Below, piece by piece: positions 1-8,080 of a stretch of DNA of 64,000 bases (its first letter is position 1; each line of letters begins with the position of its first letter). This DNA comes from CAVIQK01 sp963644945. GTDB lineage: Bacteria > Bacillota > Clostridia > Christensenellales > DTU072. Made by a program: the position numbers and the translations under genes. The stretch lies in NCBI GenBank assembly GCA_963644945.1, contig CAVIQK010000004.1:53201-117200 (forward strand). Reading direction: 5' to 3'. The notes beneath the pieces were generated by a model. The model was not told the origin of the DNA. It worked only from the letters and a program-made list of their open reading frames with translations, and searched no databases.

Positions 1-252
1 AAAGTCAAAGTCCTAAAAAGAGAAGACTCCAACTTCAAAGCAGTCGCAAGCATCACTATTGACGATGCATTTATCGTCCACGACCTAAAACTTATCGAAG
101 GCAAAGACGGATTATTTGTAGTCATGCCCTCCAAGAAGACACCGGACGGACAATATAGAGATGTTGCGCATCCTCTACGCACCGAAATAAGAGAACAAAT
201 CAATCAAGCAGTCATCGAAGAATATAACAAGATGCTCGAATCGGCAGAATAA
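1..252 (+). CDS. spoVG: SpoVG family regulator, C-terminal part (5' cut by window edge)
   Basis: SpoVG is a small RNA/DNA-binding regulator of sporulation, septation and capsule genes in Firmicutes. The reading frame open from base 1 gives 83 residues ending in a TAA at 250-252. It contains the SpoVG core: ASITIDDAFIVHDL, then GLFVVMPSKKTPDGQYRD, then a helix ending NQAVIEEYNKML. The family is about 85-100 residues long, so only the first few residues are missing. A terminator follows at 311-340, so the gene ends its transcript here. The identification is firm because MPSKxTPDG is diagnostic; what it regulates here cannot be seen. Confidence 0.93.
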   Translation, partial: KVKVLKREDSNFKAVASITIDDAFIVHDLKLIEGKDGLFVVMPSKKTPDGQYRDVAHPLRTEIREQINQAVIEEYNKMLESAE

Positions 253-310
253 TATATTTTTCCCCGACAATTTTATAATTTAAGGTTTTACCTTATCATA
301 CATGACAAAG

Positions 311-340
311 ATCGTGCGAGGTTTCGTGCGATTTTTTATT
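311..340 (+). terminator. Rho-independent terminator of spoVG
   Basis: ATCGTGCGA (311-319), loop GGTT, TCGTGCGAT (324-332) forms a 9-bp RNA stem with two central G-U wobbles, followed directly by a T run at 332-337. The two arms also read as a direct repeat of TCGTGCGA, but the wobble pairing plus T tract fits a terminator. Confidence 0.75.
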
Positions 341-370
341 GTTAGACTTACCTTTTATTTTCATTAGTCC

Positions 371-399
371 TTGCCTTTTTTAATAATAAGTCGTATAAT
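371..399 (+). promoter_or_regulatory. Sigma-A promoter that places the start of the next gene at or beside +1
   Basis: TTGCCT (371-376), a 17-nt spacer and a perfect TATAAT (394-399). The expected +1 is about base 405-406, which is the A of the ATG of the next gene. There is no Shine-Dalgarno sequence between the -10 box and the ATG. Confidence 0.7.
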
Positions 400-405
400 A
401 ATTAC

Positions 406-1380
406 ATGCTTATATATAAAGTTACAGGAGACAAATCTCTAAAACAAGTAGAAGACCAATTGCCGACCGACGGAATTATGGTAAAGATCCGCAAGGTTAT
501 GCCTATGGCGGTTGACGTTGATTATTTTTCGGGCAAGAAAAAGGCCCCCCAAATCTCACCGTGTCACATGGCGACTGCGTACGTTTCGGACGATTACGAA
601 GAATACGGACTAAAACAAGGCGAAAAAGTCATTCTCAATCCCTATATCGAAGAAAACCCCATCGACAACATAGTATCGGGAGTCAACACCGACGGCTTTT
701 TACGTGAATTTATGTGCGTAGATCCGTCCCAAATCGTGCCACTTCCGGACGGAGTTGACGAAGACGATGCTTTATTTACCGACCTTGTAGGCATAGCACT
801 CGGCGCATTTTCAAAACTTCACGCAAAAAAAGGCGACTATGTAGCCATAATCGGTGGCGGAGTAATCTCTGTAATCATAGCAGAACTAGCCATCTATTTT
901 GGTTATATTCCCGTATATATATCGGCAGACAAAACCTTACTCGAAATTGTCAAATCGTCCGGTGTTTACTACGTTATAGACAGCACGACCGAAGACGTAA
1001 GAGCAAGAGTCTTAGAGATTACCGGCGGTCGCCTTGCCGAACGCACGATTCTAGAATGTAGAGAAAATGTCATAACCCAATATCTTTTTGCACTAGCGGG
1101 CGAAGGCGGAGAGTCGGTTGTCGTTTCTATTCACGACAATTATGCATCTCTTGCCACAGATCTTTACCCCATGGTTTCCAAAAACCTCTCGGTTTACGGT
1201 GTAAGCGATGCTCGTGCCCAATTTGTGGCAGCCCTCAACATAATAGCGCAAGGCACCCTAAAACTAAAAGGACTCATAGACAAAACCGTCCAATTTACCG
1301 ATGCCGAAAAGTTGTTCAAGGAACTCAGCGACAACAAACAAGCCTACATTGCACCGATAATTGTGCTACCCGGCAAATAA
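406..1380 (+). CDS. Zinc-independent medium-chain dehydrogenase/reductase-like protein
   Basis: A 324-residue cytoplasmic protein with the MDR layout: a GroES-like N-terminal half (about 1-130) and a Rossmann half with a nucleotide motif AIIGGGVISVIIAE around residues 146-160. The usual catalytic zinc ligands (Cys in the first loop, GHE motif) and the four-Cys structural zinc lobe are absent, so it is not a classical zinc alcohol dehydrogenase. The N terminus aligns with the family from the first residue, so the start at 406 is credible although it lacks a ribosome site. The gene is monocistronic, between a terminator and the rpmE promoter. Substrate unknown. Confidence 0.7.
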   Translation: MLIYKVTGDKSLKQVEDQLPTDGIMVKIRKVMPMAVDVDYFSGKKKAPQISPCHMATAYVSDDYEEYGLKQGEKVILNPYIEENPIDNIVSGVNTDGFLREFMCVDPSQIVPLPDGVDEDDALFTDLVGIALGAFSKLHAKKGDYVAIIGGGVISVIIAELAIYFGYIPVYISADKTLLEIVKSSGVYYVIDSTTEDVRARVLEITGGRLAERTILECRENVITQYLFALAGEGGESVVVSIHDNYASLATDLYPMVSKNLSVYGVSDARAQFVAALNIIAQGTLKLKGLIDKTVQFTDAEKLFKELSDNKQAYIAPIIVLPGK

Positions 1381-1416
1381 AATAACTTATATTTATAAAT
1401 ATAAACGAAAAAATGA

Positions 1417-1445
1417 TTGACTATATTTTTTTGTTAATATATAAT
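1417..1445 (+). promoter_or_regulatory. rpmE promoter
   Basis: TTGACT (1417-1422), 17-nt spacer, TATAAT (1440-1445). The ATG at 1444 lies inside the -10 box and so cannot be the translation start; this decides in favour of the ATG at 1480. Confidence 0.85.
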
Positions 1446-1479
1446 GGTTAATGAAATTTATAAAAACAAGGTGATATAT

Positions 1480-1686
1480 ATGAAAGAATCAATACAACCC
1501 AAGTACAAGATCGTAAAATGCGTATGCGCTTGCGGAGCAGAATTCGAAGTCGGTACGACCAAAAACGTTGATACCCTGAGAGTTGATATTTGCAGCCAAT
1601 GCCATCCTTACTACACCGGAAAACAAAAAGTTGTTGACACCGGCGGAAGAGTTGATAAGTTCAACAAACGCTTCAACAGAGGCTAA
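1480..1686 (+). CDS. rpmE: Ribosomal protein bL31 (zinc-binding form)
   Basis: A 68-residue large-subunit ribosomal protein. The start at 1480 is chosen because AAGGTG (1468-1473) lies 6 nt upstream and because the in-frame ATG at 1444 overlaps the promoter. The sequence begins MKESIQPKYK and contains a CVCACGAEF ... CSQCHPYYTGKQ zinc ribbon (a CxC pair and a CxxC pair), so it is the zinc-containing C+ form of L31. Family length is 66-90 residues. It has its own promoter and terminator and is followed by DUF1385-prmC and prfA, the order common in Clostridia. Confidence 0.95.
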   Translation: MKESIQPKYKIVKCVCACGAEFEVGTTKNVDTLRVDICSQCHPYYTGKQKVVDTGGRVDKFNKRFNRG

Positions 1687-1703
1687 ACAATTCACAAAAA
1701 ACT

Positions 1704-1749
1704 TGCAATCACGATTCTTCGGGCTACCAAGAAAGTGGTTGCATTTTTT
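1704..1749 (+). terminator. Terminator of rpmE
   Basis: TGCAATCAC (1704-1712) pairs with GTGGTTGCA (1735-1743), with an inner TTCTT/AAGAA stem, followed by TTTTTT (1744-1749). Confidence 0.75.
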
Positions 1750-1804
1750 ATATTTATAAAACAATTCATCCGTTTTATAGACCTTTCAATTAAAATTTAG
1801 ATTT

Positions 1805-3619
1805 ATGAGTAGAAAAAACAGTTGTAACATAGGCGGTTCGGCAGTCATCGAAGGCGTAATGATGCGAGGCAATTCTGTCGCAGCCACGGCAGTGCGTGAC
1901 TCCAAAGGCAACATTCAAGTGGAGTCCGAAAGATTTACCCCCTTCAAAGAAAAGAACAAAGCCTACAAAATTCCTGTCCTAAGAGGTGTCCTCAATTTTG
2001 GACTCTCCATGAAAGACAGCATGAAATATATTCTCCGCAGTAGCGAAGTCTATGCAACCGTCGATGAAGAACCGTCAAAATTTGAAAAATGGTTGGCAAA
2101 AACCTTCAAAATCGACCTTATGGACGTCGTAACCGTCGTTTCGTCGATTATCGGAATAGTGTTTGCGTTAGGACTTTTCGTCTTTATTCCCCAACTAGCG
2201 ACCACCGCAATATTTTCGGGACTTGACACTTCGAGTTTTGGCATGAGTGTAGCCTACAATGCCGTTGCCGGTGGCATGAGAATGTGCATATTTATTTTGT
2301 ATTTATGGGCAATATCTCTCCTAAAAGACATAAAAAGACTCTTTATGTACCATGGAGCCGAACACAAAACCATTGCATGCTACGAACACGGACTTGACTT
2401 GACCGTAGAAAACGTCAAGAAAATGAAAAAAGAACACGACCGTTGCGGAACGACTTTTATGTTCCTTGTCATGATTCTTTCCATCTTTTTCTTCATGCTT
2501 TTCCCCGTAGATTTTATCAAAGGCGGTAGCGATGTCGTCAACTACATATTGAGAGTCCTTCTCCGTATAGCGTGCATCCCGATAGTTGCGGGACTTTCGT
2601 ATGAAGTCCTCAAAGTGCTTGCCAAATTTGACAATGTATTTGTGAGAATATTAAAAGCCCCCGGACTTCTTTTGCAAAAACTCACCACGAGAGAGCCTGA
2701 CGACAGCATGATGGAATGTGCCATCAAAGCCTTCACCACCGTACTAGAAATGGAAAAAGATCCCACGATCCCCACCACATATTTTGACACATCGAAAAGT
2801 GTTGACAAAGTAAAAGGCGAGTTTACGAGAATGTTGGGCAAAGAAAAAGAAGAAAAAATAGAATTACTCATGATGGACGTCATGGGACTTGATACAAAAA
2901 CCCAACTTTATGACGGTAGAACGGTAAAAGAAGAAGAATATGTCAAAATAAAAGACGGTGTCAAAAAACTCAAAAAAGCCGTTCCCCCTCAATATGTATC
3001 CGGAAGAGCCGACTTTTACGGCAGAACTTTCCACGTTGACCAAAGAGTGCTTATCCCAAGAGGCGACACCGAAATCTTGACGAGTGAAGCAATAAAAGTA
3101 GTCAAAGAAAAGGAAAACCCTTCTGTTTTAGAAATGTGTACGGGATCGGGAATCATTGCCATCACAATGAATCTTGAAACGGGCAAAAAGATAGTAGCAA
3201 GCGACATTTCTCTAGATGCATTAGACGTAGCAAAACAAAACGGCAACACCCTTGGAGCCGATGTCGAGTGGCGACAAGGCGACCTTTTCAAAGTGGTAAA
3301 AAAGGACGAAAAATTCGATGTCATAGTCGCCAATCCCCCCTATATCAAGAAAGACGACATCAAAACTCTTGACGACGAAGTCAAAAATTATGAACCGCAT
3401 CTAGCCCTAGACGGCGGACGTGACGGACTTGACGCATATAGGAAAATAAGACGAGATTTTGAGTCCTACCTACAAGAAGACGGCGTTATGCTTTTAGAAA
3501 TAGGTTACGACCAAAAAGACGAAATAGCATCGCTTTTTGACGGTTACGACGTAAGTTTCGTAAAAGACTACAACAATCCCCCCATTGACCGAGTCGCAAT
3601 TATAAAAAGGAATAAATAA
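1805..3619 (+). CDS. prmC: DUF1385 (YqhQ-like) membrane protein fused to release-factor glutamine methyltransferase PrmC
   Basis: A 604-residue fusion. Residues about 1-320 are DUF1385: GGSAVIEGVMMRG at 10-22, several membrane segments between about 95 and 285, YHGAEHKT near 180-188 and LTTREPDD near 300. Residues about 330-604 are PrmC: helical N domain, VLIPRGDTE near 415-423, SAM-binding EMCTGSGI near 443 and the catalytic NPPY near 510-513. PrmC methylates the glutamine of the GGQ motif of release factors; prfA follows 13 nt downstream. In most Clostridia the two parts are neighbouring genes. No ribosome site precedes the ATG; a TAAAAT at 1791-1796 would put +1 at the ATG, so it may be leaderless. 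No stop or frameshift separates the halves. Confidence 0.9.
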   Translation: MSRKNSCNIGGSAVIEGVMMRGNSVAATAVRDSKGNIQVESERFTPFKEKNKAYKIPVLRGVLNFGLSMKDSMKYILRSSEVYATVDEEPSKFEKWLAKTFKIDLMDVVTVVSSIIGIVFALGLFVFIPQLATTAIFSGLDTSSFGMSVAYNAVAGGMRMCIFILYLWAISLLKDIKRLFMYHGAEHKTIACYEHGLDLTVENVKKMKKEHDRCGTTFMFLVMILSIFFFMLFPVDFIKGGSDVVNYILRVLLRIACIPIVAGLSYEVLKVLAKFDNVFVRILKAPGLLLQKLTTREPDDSMMECAIKAFTTVLEMEKDPTIPTTYFDTSKSVDKVKGEFTRMLGKEKEEKIELLMMDVMGLDTKTQLYDGRTVKEEEYVKIKDGVKKLKKAVPPQYVSGRADFYGRTFHVDQRVLIPRGDTEILTSEAIKVVKEKENPSVLEMCTGSGIIAITMNLETGKKIVASDISLDALDVAKQNGNTLGADVEWRQGDLFKVVKKDEKFDVIVANPPYIKKDDIKTLDDEVKNYEPHLALDGGRDGLDAYRKIRRDFESYLQEDGVMLLEIGYDQKDEIASLFDGYDVSFVKDYNNPPIDRVAIIKRNK

Positions 3620-3632
3620 TTAAGGAATATTT

Positions 3633-4700
3633 ATGTTTGAGAAACTAGAATTATTACTAAAAAGATACGAAGAAATATCCGAAAAAATAGGACTTCCCGA
3701 AGTCGTTGCCAGACAAGACGAGTGGCGAGAACTTGTCAAAGAACATTCCGCCCTCGAACCCATCATCGAAGCCTACAAAGAATATCTAAAAATCGTAGCC
3801 GACATGGAAGACTGCAAAGCAATGATGGAAGACGACGACAAAGAAATGCGTGACATGGCTAATGCCGAGTATTATAGCCTAAAAGACGACAAAGAAAAGA
3901 AAATTGCCGAGTTAAAAGTCCTACTTCTTCCTAAAGATCCCATGGACGGCAAAAACGTCATCGTCGAAATAAGAGGCGGAGCCGGTGGCGAAGAATCGTG
4001 CTTGTTTGCGACCGAACTTTATAGAATGTACCATCGTCTTGCCGAAAGAAATCGTTGGAAAACCGAAGATATATCCATAAACGACACCGAACTCGGCGGA
4101 ATAAAAGAAGCCGTCTTTATGGTAAAAGGCGCCGACGTTTATTCAAAACTAAAATACGAAAGCGGTGTTCACAGAGTGCAAAGAGTCCCCGAAACCGAAA
4201 GCCAAGGGAGAGTCCACACCTCGACCGCAACCGTAGCCGTTCTTCCCGAAGCCGAAGATGCCCAAGTGGAAATAAACGACAAAGACCTCAAAATAGACAC
4301 ATACAGAAGTAGCGGAGCAGGCGGACAACACGTCAACAAAACCGAGTCCGCAATAAGAATTACCCACCTACCTACCGGCATAGTCGTAGAGTGCCAAGAC
4401 GAACGTAGCCAAATAAAAAACAAAGACAAAGCCATGCGAGTTTTGAAGTCTAGACTATATGATTTTTACCAAAGCCAAAAGGACAAAGAGTATGCCGAAA
4501 ACCGCAAAGCCCAAGTAGGTACGGGAGATCGTAGCGAGCGTATTCGTACATACAACTACCCCCAAGGAAGAGTCACCGACCACAGAATAGGCATGACGAT
4601 TTATTCCCTTCCCGACTTTTTGGACGGCGATATGAACGAAATGTTAGAAGCCTTGCATCTAACCGCACAAAATGAGAAAATAGCCAAAATAGGTGACTAG
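3633..4700 (+). CDS. prfA: Peptide chain release factor 1
   Basis: A 355-residue RF1 that reads UAA and UAG stop codons. The class is shown by the PxT-type codon-recognition tripeptide PET at 186-188 inside RVQRVPETESQGRVHTS (RF2 would have SPF). The peptidyl-hydrolase motif GAGGQHVNKTES has GGQ at 230-232, whose glutamine is the substrate of the PrmC domain encoded upstream. Length is normal. AAGGAA precedes the ATG. It is cotranscribed with the DUF1385-PrmC fusion. Confidence 0.97.
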   Translation: MFEKLELLLKRYEEISEKIGLPEVVARQDEWRELVKEHSALEPIIEAYKEYLKIVADMEDCKAMMEDDDKEMRDMANAEYYSLKDDKEKKIAELKVLLLPKDPMDGKNVIVEIRGGAGGEESCLFATELYRMYHRLAERNRWKTEDISINDTELGGIKEAVFMVKGADVYSKLKYESGVHRVQRVPETESQGRVHTSTATVAVLPEAEDAQVEINDKDLKIDTYRSSGAGGQHVNKTESAIRITHLPTGIVVECQDERSQIKNKDKAMRVLKSRLYDFYQSQKDKEYAENRKAQVGTGDRSERIRTYNYPQGRVTDHRIGMTIYSLPDFLDGDMNEMLEALHLTAQNEKIAKIGD

Positions 4701-4724
4701 TATATATAGTTAAGGAACCCAAAC

Positions 4725-6119
4725 ATGTCAAGAAAATTATTTTTAGATGAAAAAGCCAACGTCTTAATGGAGCATACTTTCCATTACCAATTACAAGACG
4801 TCAAGGAGCCGGAACTCTATCGCCAATTTTTTGAATACGGCAAAATTCCGCTTATCACGTTCAACAACCGTCACGTCCCTATGAGTACCCCCAAGGACAT
4901 TTTTATTACGGACACCACGTTTAGAGACGGTCAGCAATCTCGTGCCCCTTATACCGTTGACCAAATAGTTGACCTATATAGACTACTTTCCAAGTTAGGC
5001 GGACCCAACGGCATGATAAGACAAAGTGAATTTTTCTTATATTCCGAAAAGGACAGAGAAGCAGTCAGACGATGCCAAGAAACAGGACTCAAATTCCCTG
5101 AAATTACAGGTTGGATAAGAGCCACCGAAAAAGATTTTAGTCTAGTAAAAGAAATGGGACTTAAAGAAACGGGCATACTCACATCGTGTTCCGATTACCA
5201 CATTTTCAAGAAGATGAATCTTACAAGAAAACAAGCCCTTGACAAATATTTAGGAATTGTAAAATCTGCCCTAGACGCAGGTATTAGACCAAGATGCCAC
5301 TTCGAAGACATCACAAGAGCCGACTTTTACGGATTTGTCGTCCCGTTCGCAACCGAAATCAAAAAGTTGTCCGACGAGTCCGGAGTCAACATCAAAATTC
5401 GTTGTTGCGATACACTAGGTTACGGTGTTTCCATCACCGGTGTTTCTCTACCTAGATCGGTTGCCGGTATTGTCTATGGTATAAAACACTATGCAGATAT
5501 CGAATCGGAAGATCTCGAATGGCATGGTCACAACGACTTCTACAAAGCCGTCCAAAATGCAACTACCGCTTGGCTATACGGAGCATCCGGAGTCAACTGT
5601 TCGATTTTCGGAATAGGCGAGCGTACAGGCAACTGCCCTCTTGAAGCCATGGCAATAGAATATGCGTCCTTACGTGGCACGACCAACGGCATGGACTTGT
5701 CGGTAATCACCGATATAGCCGAGTATTTCGAAAAGAACATAGGTTATCACATCCCTTCCCGTATGCCTTTTGTCGGTCGCAATTTCAACACGACAAGAGC
5801 CGGCATCCATGCGGACGGCATGCTAAAAGACCAAGAAATCTACAACATTTTCGACACCGAAAAGATCCTAAAACGCACCCCCAGAGTTATCATTGACGAG
5901 CATAGCGGTCTTGCAGGCATAGCGTATTGGATCAACAGTTATTTTGAATTGAAAGAATCACCTTTCTCTAAAAACGATTCAATCGTCATAAAGATGAAAA
6001 ATGTCATCGACAACATATATTCGCAAGGCAGAACGACGACAATATCTGACGAAGAACTTTTGGAGATTTTGGCGACGGAAGACGAGTATTTATATAAAAC
6101 ACTTATTTCTAAAAATTGA
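4725..6119 (+). CDS. (Re)-citrate synthase-like DRE-TIM metallolyase
   Basis: A 464-residue enzyme of the isopropylmalate/homocitrate synthase superfamily. The TIM barrel starts with ITDTTFRDGQQS (about 60-71), where the D binds the divalent metal, and has the metal-binding HxH in LEWHGHNDF near 265-273 and the GIGERTGN loop near 300. The conserved blocks LGGPNGMIRQSEFFLYS, FPEITGWIRA, KETGILTSCSDYHIF and GIHADGMLKDQEIYNIFDT match, from memory, the clostridial group containing Clostridium kluyveri Re-citrate synthase. It would condense acetyl-CoA and oxaloacetate towards glutamate. The C-terminal leucine-sensing domain of isopropylmalate synthase is lacking. A homocitrate synthase role cannot be excluded. 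Confidence 0.72.
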   Translation: MSRKLFLDEKANVLMEHTFHYQLQDVKEPELYRQFFEYGKIPLITFNNRHVPMSTPKDIFITDTTFRDGQQSRAPYTVDQIVDLYRLLSKLGGPNGMIRQSEFFLYSEKDREAVRRCQETGLKFPEITGWIRATEKDFSLVKEMGLKETGILTSCSDYHIFKKMNLTRKQALDKYLGIVKSALDAGIRPRCHFEDITRADFYGFVVPFATEIKKLSDESGVNIKIRCCDTLGYGVSITGVSLPRSVAGIVYGIKHYADIESEDLEWHGHNDFYKAVQNATTAWLYGASGVNCSIFGIGERTGNCPLEAMAIEYASLRGTTNGMDLSVITDIAEYFEKNIGYHIPSRMPFVGRNFNTTRAGIHADGMLKDQEIYNIFDTEKILKRTPRVIIDEHSGLAGIAYWINSYFELKESPFSKNDSIVIKMKNVIDNIYSQGRTTTISDEELLEILATEDEYLYKTLISKN

Positions 6120-6122
6120 CTC

Positions 6123-6151
6123 TTGAAAATATATAATTATTCTAGTATAAT
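6123..6151 (+). promoter_or_regulatory. Promoter for the P-loop / thrC / trpS operon
   Basis: TTGAAA (6123-6128), 17-nt spacer, TATAAT (6146-6151), 31 nt upstream of the ATG at 6182. Confidence 0.8.
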
Positions 6152-6181
6152 AAGAACATAGAACTTTTATTGGAGGCAACA

Positions 6182-6592
6182 ATGATCAGTATTATTTATG
6201 GTGGCAAAGGTTCAGGAAAAACAAAGAAAATTATCGACATGGCCAACGAGAGAGGCTTAAACTCCCCCGGCGATGTTGTCTATATTACCGACAACGGCCG
6301 TCACGTAAGCGAAGTCAAATACGTAATTCGCTACATTGACACGACCGAAAGCGGAATTCACGACGAAAGCGGACTTCTCGGTTTCATAAGAGGTCTTATC
6401 GCAGGCAACTACGACATCAAAGACATGTTTATCGACGGTGCATGCCGTATGATGAACGTCAATATCGAAGACATGGAATCTTTCATGGCAGAACTCGACA
6501 ACATTTCTGCAACCAGTGACGTCAACTTGGTTTTGACGGTATCGAGAGATATTGAAGAACTTCCCGAATTTTTCAAAAAATACTTAGCATAA
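6182..6592 (+). CDS. Small P-loop NTPase, function unknown
   Basis: A 136-residue protein beginning MISIIYGGKGSGKTKK, a Walker A motif (GGKGSGKT) near the N terminus. A possible Walker B-like DMFIDGA lies near residue 80. The start at 6182 is set by GGAGG at 6172-6176; the frame is open four codons further upstream, beginning with a TTG, but that would overlap the ribosome site. The C-terminal half is helical with no recognisable sensor or partner domain. I believe similar short ATP-binding proteins of unknown role occur in other Clostridia. It is cotranscribed with thrC and trpS, which gives no clear hint of function. Confidence 0.75.
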   Translation: MISIIYGGKGSGKTKKIIDMANERGLNSPGDVVYITDNGRHVSEVKYVIRYIDTTESGIHDESGLLGFIRGLIAGNYDIKDMFIDGACRMMNVNIEDMESFMAELDNISATSDVNLVLTVSRDIEELPEFFKKYLA

Positions 6593-6593
6593 T

Positions 6594-8078
6594 ATGGATT
6601 ATACCAGCACCCGCAAGAGCCTAAAACTCTCAGGTAGCGAAGTTATCTTAAACGGCATTAGTAAAGACGGCGGATTATTTGTTCCGTCGTCATTTCCTAT
6701 TCTAAAAAGAGAAGATATCGAAAGACTGTCCGAAATGGACTATGTAGCGAGAGCGACTTTTATATACGGGAACTATCTCACAGATTTCGAAAGACTCGAT
6801 CTTCTACACTTCGCACAAAAATCAGCCGACAAATTCGACGAAAAGGATCCTGCCCCCGTTGTCAAAGTCGATGACGGCTTATACGTCATGGAACTATGGC
6901 ATGGTCCGACATCGGCGTTCAAAGACGTAGCACTTACCACCCTTCCTCATTTTATGTCCTATGCCAAAAAACGCATGGACGAAGACCACAAAATTTTGAT
7001 TTTGGTAGCGACTTCGGGCGACACAGGAAAAGCCGCTCTAGAAGGTTTCAAAAATGTTGACGGAGTCGAAGTCGTCGTCGTTTATCCGTCTGAAGGTGTC
7101 AGCCCCATACAAAGATTGCAGATGACCACAACGGACGGTGACAACGTCCACGTAATAGGAGTAAAAGGCAATTTTGACGATGCCCAAAAAGCCGTAAAAG
7201 AGATATTCGGTAGCCCCGAAAACAACCAAGAATTACAAGACAACGGTTATGTTTTGTCGAGTGCCAACTCCATAAATTTTGGCAGACTTCTTCCCCAAAT
7301 CGTCTATTATGTTTCGGCATATTGCGACCTTTTGGCAGGCAACGAAATAAAATACGGCGACAAAATCAATTTTGTAGTTCCTAGTGGCAACTTCGGTGAC
7401 ATTTTGGCAGGCTACTATGCCAAAAAAATGGGACTTCCCATAAAGAAACTCATCGTCGCATCCAACGAAAACAATGTCCTAACCGACTTTTTCAATACAG
7501 GAATATACGATGCGTCAAGACCGCTAAAAAAGACCACGTCCCCGTCAATGGACATTTTGGTTTCGTCTAATCTCGAAAGACTTTTGTTCGAAATAGGCGG
7601 AAGAGACGAGAGTTTTGTCGAAAACTTGATGAAAGATTTGAAAGAAACTAGAAAATTCCAAGTCGACAAAAAACTACTCCAAGAAAAATGCCCCGAATTT
7701 TCGGCTTACTACCTTGACGAAAACGAAGTAAAAGACGAAATTTACGAGTTTTACGAAGATTTTGATTATGTTCTCGATCCTCATACGGCAGTCGCAAGCG
7801 GAGCCTACTTCAAATATATCGGCGACACGCAAGACTACACCCCTACGGTAATAGTCTCTACCGCCAACCCTTACAAATTCCCGTCGGCAGTGTATGAAGC
7901 CCTCACCGACGAAAAGGAAGAGGATGCAGTCAAAGCCTCCAAAAAATTGAGAGAATATACCGGCATGGAAATGCCCGACAACCTCAAAAACGTGTTCAGC
8001 AAAAAGGTATTGCATACCACTACATGCGAAAGAGACGACCTCAAAACAACAATACTTGACATATACAGGAGAAAATAG
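6594..8078 (+). CDS. thrC: Threonine synthase
   Basis: A 494-residue PLP enzyme converting O-phosphohomoserine to threonine. The PLP lysine is K110 in HGPTSAFKDVAL. LVATSGDTGKAALEGF forms the phosphate/glycine loop and NFVVPSGNFGDILAGYYAKKMGLP follows as in the long threonine synthases. Family length is about 490-510. Only one base separates it from the preceding stop and there is no ribosome site, so translation is probably coupled. Confidence 0.95.
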   Translation: MDYTSTRKSLKLSGSEVILNGISKDGGLFVPSSFPILKREDIERLSEMDYVARATFIYGNYLTDFERLDLLHFAQKSADKFDEKDPAPVVKVDDGLYVMELWHGPTSAFKDVALTTLPHFMSYAKKRMDEDHKILILVATSGDTGKAALEGFKNVDGVEVVVVYPSEGVSPIQRLQMTTTDGDNVHVIGVKGNFDDAQKAVKEIFGSPENNQELQDNGYVLSSANSINFGRLLPQIVYYVSAYCDLLAGNEIKYGDKINFVVPSGNFGDILAGYYAKKMGLPIKKLIVASNENNVLTDFFNTGIYDASRPLKKTTSPSMDILVSSNLERLLFEIGGRDESFVENLMKDLKETRKFQVDKKLLQEKCPEFSAYYLDENEVKDEIYEFYEDFDYVLDPHTAVASGAYFKYIGDTQDYTPTVIVSTANPYKFPSAVYEALTDEKEEDAVKASKKLREYTGMEMPDNLKNVFSKKVLHTTTCERDDLKTTILDIYRRK

Positions 8079-8080
8079 TT

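Noticed and set aside
311..332. Direct repeat TCGTGCGA as a possible operator
   Set aside because: The same bases form a wobble-containing stem followed by a T run, which is better explained as the spoVG terminator.
1444..1479. Upstream ATG extending rpmE by 12 codons
   Set aside because: The ATG overlaps the TATAAT of a strong promoter, so it is upstream of the transcript start; the ATG at 1480 has a ribosome site.
4055..4435. Long open frames in other frames and on the opposite strand inside prfA
   Set aside because: They lack ribosome sites, have low-complexity Arg/Ser or Cys-rich composition and lie over strongly conserved RF1 codons.
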